DNA of 36,610 bases, taken from Geobacter sp. UBA5735 (GTDB lineage Bacteria > Desulfobacterota > Desulfuromonadia > Geobacterales > Geobacteraceae). Positions 31,453 through 36,610 of the stretch are shown piece by piece (position 1 is the first letter of the stretch; each line of letters begins with the position of its first letter). The stretch is taken from positions 1 to 36,610 of the forward strand of contig DIFZ01000008.1 in NCBI GenBank assembly GCA_002419385.1, given 5' to 3'. A program made the translations under genes and the position numbers. Under the pieces are notes generated by a model. That model did not search any database. It worked only from the letters and a program-made list of their open reading frames with translations, and had not been told where the DNA came from.

Positions 31453-32745
31453 TCAGGGGGCTTTTCCGGGAAGGAGATCGTTGGGACCTTTGCGGAGGAC
31501 GTTGTACGCCAAGTTGGTGAAGATGCCGTGCGGATTCCGGAAAGTCCGGGAAAAGATCGCCGGCCAGGTGTAAGCCTCCTTCCTCGCCTGCAGCCACCCT
31601 TCGTAGAGGCGTTCCGGAGACATGAGCCTGGGCCGGAAGACGACTTCCGAATGGTTGTACCGTTTCCAGTCTTTGTGGAACAGGCGCCCTTCACTGTCGA
31701 ACTGCCGGAACAGGGAAGTGCCCGGATAGGGCGTGAGCAGGTGAAAGGTCGGCAGGCTGGGTTTGCAACGCTCAAGATAACGGACCGTCTTTTCGAAAAT
31801 CCCTTCGTCATGGTCGTCAAAGCCGAATATAATCGATGCTTCCAGAACGATCCCCGCATCCCGTATTCTTTTTATCAGATCTGCCTGGGAGTATTTATTC
31901 CCTGTTTTGGGGTGATTTGCGTGCCTGCCGGTAACCGACTCTATGCCGACGAAGATGCCGATGCATCCTGATTTTGCTACCAGCTTGACCAGTTCGGGAT
32001 CTTCCGCAAAGCGAAGATTGGCCTGTCCTCCCCAGCGCAGCCCGAGCCCTTCCATCTCTTTCAGGATCGGTTTCGCCCTCAGGGGGTCTCCCAGCAGGTT
32101 GTCATCCAGAAACACCGTCAGCTTGCGATCGAAAGAGCGGAGCTCCGCAAGGATTTCAGCGGGTTCCCGGTAGCGGAACGTATTGCCGAAATAAGGGGTG
32201 ACGATACAGAATGGGCAGTCGTAAGGACAGCCACGGCTAGCCTGGAGCGTCTGGGTGGTCAGGTATTTCTTGCCTTTGAAAATATCCCGCCGGGCGGGGG
32301 GAAGGGAGAGTTTGCCGTTACCAGGCAGCGGAGCACGGTAAACTTTGCAGAGACGGCCGTTCAGCAGGTCATGGAGGAGATTGCCCCAGAGCGGCTCAGC
32401 TTCGCCGACAACAATAGCATCCGCATGGAGTCCGGCTTCCTCCGGCAACACGGTGGGATGTATCCCGCCCAGTACCACCGGAATTCCCTTCCCCCGGAAT
32501 GCATCGGCGATTTCGTAGGCGCGGATGGCTTGGTGGGTCATGCAGGTGATTCCCACGAGGGTGAATCCGTCGTCGAAGGGCACCGATTCGTGAACTTCGT
32601 CGCACAGCACCACGTCCCATGAATCTGGAGTCAGCGCGGCGACTCGCTCCAGTGATTGCGAAGGGAGTTGGAACCTTTTCGCCCACCCCAGTTTGTGGGT
32701 GGCGGGGTAGACCAGGAGCAACCGGGGAGGGGATGGTGCCATCAT
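31453..32745 (-). CDS. B12-binding-type radical SAM protein (second of a coupled pair)
   Basis: A 430-residue protein with an N-terminal cobalamin-binding-like Rossmann domain (LLLVYPATHKLGW; VGITCMTHQAIRAYEIA; IPVVLGGIHPTVLPEEAGLHADAIVVGEAE), a radical SAM core with CPYDCPFC (CX3CX2C) and FLDDNLLGDP, then YPGTSLFRQF and a helical C-terminus with MSPERLYEGW. This arrangement matches the BchE/HpnP/HpnJ-like superfamily, whose members do methylations, ring contractions or cyclisations; the substrate cannot be read from the sequence. The DxHxxG cobalamin motif is not evident, so B12 use is uncertain. Its ATG overlaps the stop of the upstream gene (ATGA) and GGGGAGGAGC lies just before it, so the pair is translationally coupled. 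Confidence 0.88.
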   Translation of the reverse strand: MMAPSPPRLLLVYPATHKLGWAKRFQLPSQSLERVAALTPDSWDVVLCDEVHESVPFDDGFTLVGITCMTHQAIRAYEIADAFRGKGIPVVLGGIHPTVLPEEAGLHADAIVVGEAEPLWGNLLHDLLNGRLCKVYRAPLPGNGKLSLPPARRDIFKGKKYLTTQTLQASRGCPYDCPFCIVTPYFGNTFRYREPAEILAELRSFDRKLTVFLDDNLLGDPLRAKPILKEMEGLGLRWGGQANLRFAEDPELVKLVAKSGCIGIFVGIESVTGRHANHPKTGNKYSQADLIKRIRDAGIVLEASIIFGFDDHDEGIFEKTVRYLERCKPSLPTFHLLTPYPGTSLFRQFDSEGRLFHKDWKRYNHSEVVFRPRLMSPERLYEGWLQARKEAYTWPAIFSRTFRNPHGIFTNLAYNVLRKGPNDLLPGKAP

Positions 32746-34184
32746 GTTGCTCCTCCCCTGCAGGGCGGATTTCCTGTTGTCGACAGGTTGGCCCTGTAGT
32801 CGCGGAGATAGGTTTCCGGGCGCATCATGGCCTGGGTGCGCCGCAGCACCTTGATCATGTACGGGATCTGCAGGGGGCGCACCTGCCGCAGCCAGTCGGC
32901 GAGTTTTTTGTCTCCGGAAGTGTTGAGGATCGAACGCCGCCAGGTTTCGGCGTAAAGTTCGCAGAACCGTTCCGCGCCCAGCCTTGGTTCCCAGAGCAGG
33001 TGGTGCATGTCGAAATCGGACCAGGGATGGTCCTTGGTACGGTGCCCGATGTCCCGGAAAAAATCGGTCCCGGGCAAAGGAGTCAGCAGGGTGAATCCGG
33101 AGCGTTGCAGGCCGTGACGTGCCACGAAATCCCAGAGTTCATGGAAATCGTCTTCGTCCCAGTCAGGATCTATAAGGAAGTTGCCATTGATGCCGTAACG
33201 GTGGGAGCGGGCCACCCTGGCCGCTTCCAGGCTCTCCTTTACCCCCGAGTCCTTGGTGATCCCGCTCAGACCCTTGTCGCTTGCGAACTCGAATCCCAGG
33301 AATATGTCGAAGTCCTTTGCCAGCGGTCGCCAGGCCTCCAGCAATTTTTCCTGGCGGCTGATGAGATCGGTCCTGCTCTGCACCAGTATCCAGCGTTTGA
33401 AAACCCCTTGTTTTTTCAACGCCTCGGCCAGTTCCAGGCTGCGAGGCGGATTGTTCCAGAACAGGTCGTCGGCAACGAAGATCGCATCCCCGGACGTGGC
33501 GAAATCCACCACCACCGCTGCGATGCTGCGTTCCCGATAGGTTCGGTCATACAGTTGCCAGACCGAGCAGAAGGAGCAGCGGAAGGGGCACCCCCTGGCC
33601 GTCTCTATAAGCCAGACCGGTTTGAACAGCAGACAGTGGTATCCTGAGCGGTGCCGGGTCACCAGATCGCGGGCCGGGAGCGGGACCAGGTCCAGGCTGG
33701 TCCGTGCCGGAAGGGGAGGGGTGGATATCCAGCCCTCCGGGGTCTTGAGCCGCAGGGCAGGCGCTTCGGAAAGGGGCCTTCCCTTGTCAAGCGCCTCCAC
33801 CAGGGCGGAAACCACCTCTTCGCCATCGTCCATCGAGATGGCGTCGATGCTGTCGTCTTCCAGCGGACCGTTGAAGGCCATTGCTGCGTGACCGCCTACC
33901 AGGATGAATGCGTCAGGCGCGGCCCTCTGCACCTCGCGTGCGGTTTCGACCACCCGGTCATACTCCAGCGCATGCAGGCACGAAATGCCGACGATGCGCG
34001 GCCGGGTGCGCCGCACCCAGGTGGCGGCGCCCGGCCGGAAGCGGAGGTCCGCTATGGTCACCGAATGGCCCTGGGGCAGGAGGGCCGCTGCGACATATTC
34101 CAGGCCCAGCGGCTCGACGCGGAAGAAGGGTCCGAGGCCGAACTGTTCGCTGCCCGGGTTCGGGCGGAGGAGGAGAATATTCAT
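32742..34184 (-). CDS. B12-binding-type radical SAM protein (first of a coupled pair)
   Basis: A 480-residue relative of the downstream gene with the same order of domains: MNILLLRPNPGSEQFGLGPF and EPLGLEYVAAALLPQGHSV open the cobalamin-binding-like domain (FILVGGHAAMAFNGP; ISMDDGEEVV). Then come the radical SAM motif RGCPFRCSFCSVWQ (CX3CX2C), FVADDLFWNN and TPLPGTDFFRD. Catalytic target unknown. The start at 34184 fits the family N-terminus; the open frame extends to 34376 but that part is AT-rich and unlike the protein. The gene is GC-rich whereas its upstream region is AT-rich, marking a composition boundary. Confidence 0.88.
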   Translation of the reverse strand: MNILLLRPNPGSEQFGLGPFFRVEPLGLEYVAAALLPQGHSVTIADLRFRPGAATWVRRTRPRIVGISCLHALEYDRVVETAREVQRAAPDAFILVGGHAAMAFNGPLEDDSIDAISMDDGEEVVSALVEALDKGRPLSEAPALRLKTPEGWISTPPLPARTSLDLVPLPARDLVTRHRSGYHCLLFKPVWLIETARGCPFRCSFCSVWQLYDRTYRERSIAAVVVDFATSGDAIFVADDLFWNNPPRSLELAEALKKQGVFKRWILVQSRTDLISRQEKLLEAWRPLAKDFDIFLGFEFASDKGLSGITKDSGVKESLEAARVARSHRYGINGNFLIDPDWDEDDFHELWDFVARHGLQRSGFTLLTPLPGTDFFRDIGHRTKDHPWSDFDMHHLLWEPRLGAERFCELYAETWRRSILNTSGDKKLADWLRQVRPLQIPYMIKVLRRTQAMMRPETYLRDYRANLSTTGNPPCRGGAT

Positions 34185-34693
34185 TGTAGTCACTTTCTGC
34201 TCTGGACTGCTCACTGGCTTATTGTACCGTTCCCGATAGTAGCAACTTTTAAACCGGCATTGCCAGTATTTTTTCCGGATGTTGTTCCTGTCCTGCAGAA
34301 ACCTGCTCAGTTGTATCGAAACCCTGGATACACTGTAGTGACAGAGAGGGTCATGTTTGATATGCGCCATTGTCAAGCATTATGGATTTTGAATTGGAAC
34401 AAGTTGTTGGCTTTGACAAATATGGTTAGCGGGTATATATTGCGCCTGAATTATTAGAATGTTTGTGTTTAAACTTGGGAGTGGGATATGTGTTTGATAA
34501 AGAGTTGCAGGTTATTGGCCGGAAAGCCTTCCAATATTCCATCTGGGATGCTGGCCGATTCGAACAAGTAGGTAAAAACAATGACTTATGGTGTTTATGC
34601 TACTTTTGGCACTCCGAAATGTTGTTGGTTGTGTGGGTGTTGGCCGGGTCTGATCAATGACAATGTTATGCTTAGATAAAATGAGGAGTTGCT
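34185..34693. other. AT-rich intergenic region with a good promoter match
   Basis: This 509-base gap marks the shift to an accessory, AT-rich segment. TTGACA (34413-34418), a 17-base spacer and TATATT (34436-34441) form the best sigma70 match in the window, pointing toward the DUF3800 gene about 250 bases further. A short frame at 34463-34660 begins with TTG and ends with a hydrophobic stretch; it has no known match and may be a gene remnant. A promoter for the radical SAM pair should lie on the minus strand but is not clear. Confidence 0.55.
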
Positions 34694-35455
34694 ATGTATT
34701 TGCTTTACGTAGATGAAAGCGGAGATACTGGCTTAACCGGGAGCCCTACCAACTATTTTGCATTAAGTGGTTTTGTCGTTCATGAACTCAGATGGCACGC
34801 GACACTTGAAAGTATAATGCAATTCCGCAGAGATTTGAGAAGAAGGTATGGCTTGAAGCTTCGAGAGGAAATACACTCTGCGGAAATGCTGCACAAGCCT
34901 GGTAAACTATCGAGGATAGCAAAATCACTACGGTTGAGATTGCTCAGAGATATATTAGACTTTCAAGCCAACCTGCCAGACGTGAATATCATTAACGTTA
35001 TTGTCAACAAAACAAATAAGCCACCCGACTATGATGTGTTTGAAACAGCGTGGGAAACCATGATTCAAAGGTTTCACAACACGTTGTCCTACAGAAATTT
35101 CCCTGGTCCGCAAAACCCCCAAGACAACGGATTGTTGGTTGTTGACAAAACAGAAGTAAAAAGGCTTCGTGACCTTAGGCGCCGCATGGGAAGGTTTAAT
35201 CCCGTACCCAATTTAGGTGCTCCAGGATATAGGCCAATTCCAGTTACAACAATCGTAGAAGATGCTGTCCACCGAGATTCCTTGCATTCGTTCTTCATAC
35301 AGATGGTTGACGTTAATGCGTACTTCCTTATGCAGAAATACGCCCCATGCAAATACATAAAGAAACAAGGCGGAAAGAATTACTTTGATAGGCTATTACC
35401 GGTGCTTTGCACAGTTGCCAGCAGGACAAATGTTTTGGGGATTGTGGAGCGATGA
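34694..35455 (+). CDS. DUF3800 domain protein
   Basis: A 253-residue protein with the DUF3800 hallmarks: YVDESGDTGLTG at the N-terminus (an RNase H-like first strand with acidic residues), YFALSGFVV, a lysine/arginine-rich helix with EEIHSAEM, LLVVDKTE in the middle, and DSLHSFFIQMVDVNAYFL near the C-terminus. The predicted RNase H-like fold and mobile-region context have led to suggestions of nuclease activity or phage defence, which are not proven. GAGGAG is 6-8 bases before the ATG. Codon use and AT content differ from the hopanoid genes, consistent with acquisition by transfer. Confidence 0.85.
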   Translation: MYLLYVDESGDTGLTGSPTNYFALSGFVVHELRWHATLESIMQFRRDLRRRYGLKLREEIHSAEMLHKPGKLSRIAKSLRLRLLRDILDFQANLPDVNIINVIVNKTNKPPDYDVFETAWETMIQRFHNTLSYRNFPGPQNPQDNGLLVVDKTEVKRLRDLRRRMGRFNPVPNLGAPGYRPIPVTTIVEDAVHRDSLHSFFIQMVDVNAYFLMQKYAPCKYIKKQGGKNYFDRLLPVLCTVASRTNVLGIVER

Positions 35456-35472
35456 AGGTAGGCGAAAGAAAA

Positions 35473-35488
35473 GGGCTCTTGCGAGCCC
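35473..35488. terminator. Hairpin after DUF3800 gene
   Basis: GGGCTC (35473-35478) and GAGCCC (35483-35488) pair around TTGC, 17 bases after the stop. On the minus strand the hairpin is followed by TTTTCTTT, so it is a good intrinsic terminator for transcripts entering from the right and a weaker one for DUF3800. Confidence 0.6.
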
Positions 35489-35660
35489 GATAGGTCCTAC
35501 CGTTGGAACGAGTCCAGTTTCAGACCTGCTTTATATATAACACCTTGCAAGTATAAGTCAATCAAATTTATCAAAGATCAAAAGGAGCATAACCACGGCC
35601 TCAGACGCGGACGGCTGACGCCGCCGGTCAAGGCCGGCCCCGTTGGAAGCAGTAGATTGA

Positions 35661-35876
35661 ATGATAATTTATGATGAGAACAGCAAGCGGAGATTAGCGA
35701 GTGTAACGCTTTTCCTCACTCCAGAAGAATCTGCTGAACTTGGCGACGCTGCGTCAGATTTATCAGTAAATCCTTCTAAACATCATCACCATGTAAACTC
35801 TGTCGATTACTTATCAGAGATAACGATAGCTGTATATACGAAAGAAAACCTGAAACATTTCAATGCTGAATCGTAA
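35661..35876 (+). CDS. Small hypothetical protein
   Basis: A 71-residue frame with sensible composition: SVTLFLTPEESAELGDAASDL suggests a strand followed by a helix, SKHHHHVNSVDYLSEITIAVY has a His cluster and a strand. No family is recognised. The ribosome site is weak (GGAAG about 14 bases upstream). The preceding 60 bases are unusually GC-rich (35594-35650) with GCCGG/CCGGC pairing capacity. It is probably a real small gene because the frame is unbroken in AT-rich DNA and ends neatly. Confidence 0.5.
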   Translation: MIIYDENSKRRLASVTLFLTPEESAELGDAASDLSVNPSKHHHHVNSVDYLSEITIAVYTKENLKHFNAES

Positions 35877-35996
35877 CAATTTATTCGTAAATACGAAGAT
35901 GACGATGCAAAATGAATCATTCAGCATGCATCAGGAACCGTCTGACTGATGCTATCTGCTCAACAGCATCAACGTCGATGTTGGAAACCGAGTCAA

Positions 35997-36023
35997 GGTC
36001 GGGTTAAAAAAACCGTCCCTACA
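35997..36023. repeat. Degenerate REP-like palindrome upstream of the transposase
   Basis: GGTCGGGTT, an A-run and AACCGTCCCT make an imperfect inverted repeat (core GGTT 36002-36005 with AACC 36011-36014). It resembles the perfect hairpin inside the adjacent transposase gene, as expected for REP sequences near their cognate RAYT gene. Confidence 0.5.
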
Positions 36024-36037
36024 ACAGGAAATCCGTC

Positions 36038-36589
36038 ATGCGGTACAATCCTGACATCCATCACCGGCGCTCTATTCGTTTGAGGGGCTATGAATATTCC
36101 CACGCCGGCGCATATTTCGTGACCCTTTGTACCTGGCAGAGGGAATGTCTGTTTGGCGAAATTGTTGACGGAGAAATGGTATTGAGCAATATAGGTTCCA
36201 TCGCAGCTGCAGTATGGACCGATCTCTCCAGCCATTACAGGCAAGTTGAATTGGATGCCTTCGTGATAATGCCGAACCATGTTCATGGTCTCATAGTGTT
36301 TTGCGATGAACAAGCAGAAGAGACGATTTCACAACAAGGGCGGGTTGAAAACCCGCCCCTGCAGGATGAAATACGCCATGGACTACCGGAAATAGTTCGA
36401 GGATTCAAAACATTTTCCAGTCGACGCATCAATGCAATCCGCCACAATCGGGGTTGCCCAGTCTGGCAACGGAACTATTATGACCGGGTCATTCGTAACG
36501 AAAATGAAATGAGCCGTGCACGTGCGTATATCGTCGACAACCCTTCCAAATGGGCGTATGACAGGGAAAATCCGATAAATTCCGTGTAG
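36038..36589 (+). mobile_element. REP-associated tyrosine transposase (RAYT, IS200/Y1 type)
   Basis: The 183-residue protein belongs to the Y1 single-strand transposases that act on REP hairpins. The metal-binding HUH motif is HVH (81-83, in MPNHVHGLI), and the catalytic Tyr is 147 or 148 in WQRNYYDRVIRNENE. The opening RRSIRLRGYEYSHAGAYFVTLCTW and closing ARAYIVDNPSKWA are typical of RAYTs. AGGA lies 8-9 bases before the ATG. Both catalytic motifs are present and the frame is intact, so it may be active. Residues 101-109 are encoded by a REP-like hairpin. Confidence 0.92.
36338..36358. repeat. REP-like hairpin inside the RAYT reading frame
   Basis: GGGCGGGTT (36338-36346) and AACCCGCCC (36350-36358) form a perfect 9-bp stem with a GAA loop. 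It lies in the variable stretch between the HUH and Tyr motifs and keeps the frame open. The GGGCGGGTT...AACCCGCCC form is like REP units mobilised by RAYTs. Confidence 0.75.
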
Positions 36590-36610
36590 ACATAATGGTT
36601 GTCAGTTAAA

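Noticed and set aside
34463..34660. 65-codon frame between the proposed promoter and the DUF3800 gene
   Set aside because: TTG start without a clear ribosome site and no known match; mentioned only as a possible remnant.
35490..35655. Two CCGTTGGAA copies and GC-rich pairing flanking a small ORF, suggestive of integron attC sites
   Set aside because: The R'/R'' core boxes do not fit the attC consensus and no integrase is present in the window.
1..36610. CRISPR arrays, tRNA and rRNA genes
   Set aside because: No regularly spaced repeats and no cloverleaf or rRNA-like segments were recognised on either strand.

Overview
The window looks like a chromosomal segment of a Geobacter-type bacterium (Desulfuromonadota). 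The grounds are a bacterial hopanoid operon with an embedded dxs, a large share of signalling proteins (PilZ, Hpt, HD-GYP, LuxR), a FdhD-MobA fusion next to an oxalate/formate-type transporter, paired cobalamin-type radical SAM proteins, and moderately high GC with AT-rich islands. This placement is inference from gene content; no 16S or other marker is present.

Layout. 1-3.5 kb (+): the C-terminal part of an OFA-type MFS transporter and a strong hairpin terminator, then a compact group of gamma carbonic anhydrase, FdhD-MobA fusion and universal stress protein. A 146-bp nested palindrome follows. 3.7-9.9 kb (-): a hopanoid operon transcribed leftward in the order shc, hpnA, dxs, hpnH. 10.2-13.5 kb (+): the divergent hopanoid RND transporter hpnN, with an overlapping tRNA methyltransferase (MnmM/YtqB type). 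13.5-14.8 kb (-): an unrecognised protein and a TetR regulator with an inverted repeat next to its start. 15.0-20.8 kb (+): the glycosyltransferase hpnI and a tight mlaE-mlaF-mlaD-tolC-mlaC-lipoprotein operon. 20.9-25.4 kb: MscL, a CDP-alcohol phosphatidyltransferase, an unknown protein, a PilZ protein, an Hpt plus HD-GYP response-regulator pair and a small S4 RNA-binding protein. 25.9-31.4 kb: a LuxR regulator, a papain-family protease, a kelch propeller, a rhodanese-YceI fusion, a chagasin-like protease inhibitor and a tyrosine-rich exported protein, separated by long gene-poor stretches. 31.4-34.2 kb (-): two translationally coupled B12-type radical SAM proteins. 34.2-36.6 kb: an AT-rich accessory end with a DUF3800 protein, a small unknown ORF and a REP-associated transposase carrying a REP-like hairpin inside its own reading frame.

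How it fits together. The central 17 kb reads as one lipid programme. Dxs supplies isoprenoid precursor, Shc cyclises squalene, HpnH adds adenosine, and HpnI and HpnA probably decorate the side chain. HpnN and an Mla-type retrograde/anterograde lipid shuttle, with an unusual TolC-family member, would move lipids through the envelope. A TetR repressor sits at the divergent promoter of the hpnI-mla block. This hopanoid/Mla/TolC arrangement is the best candidate in the window for an incompletely described system. Smaller oddities are the FdhD domain without cysteine in its sulfur-carrier region, the rhodanese domain with Asp at the cysteine position, the protease plus inhibitor neighbourhood, a possible attenuator before mlaE, and the palindromic elements.
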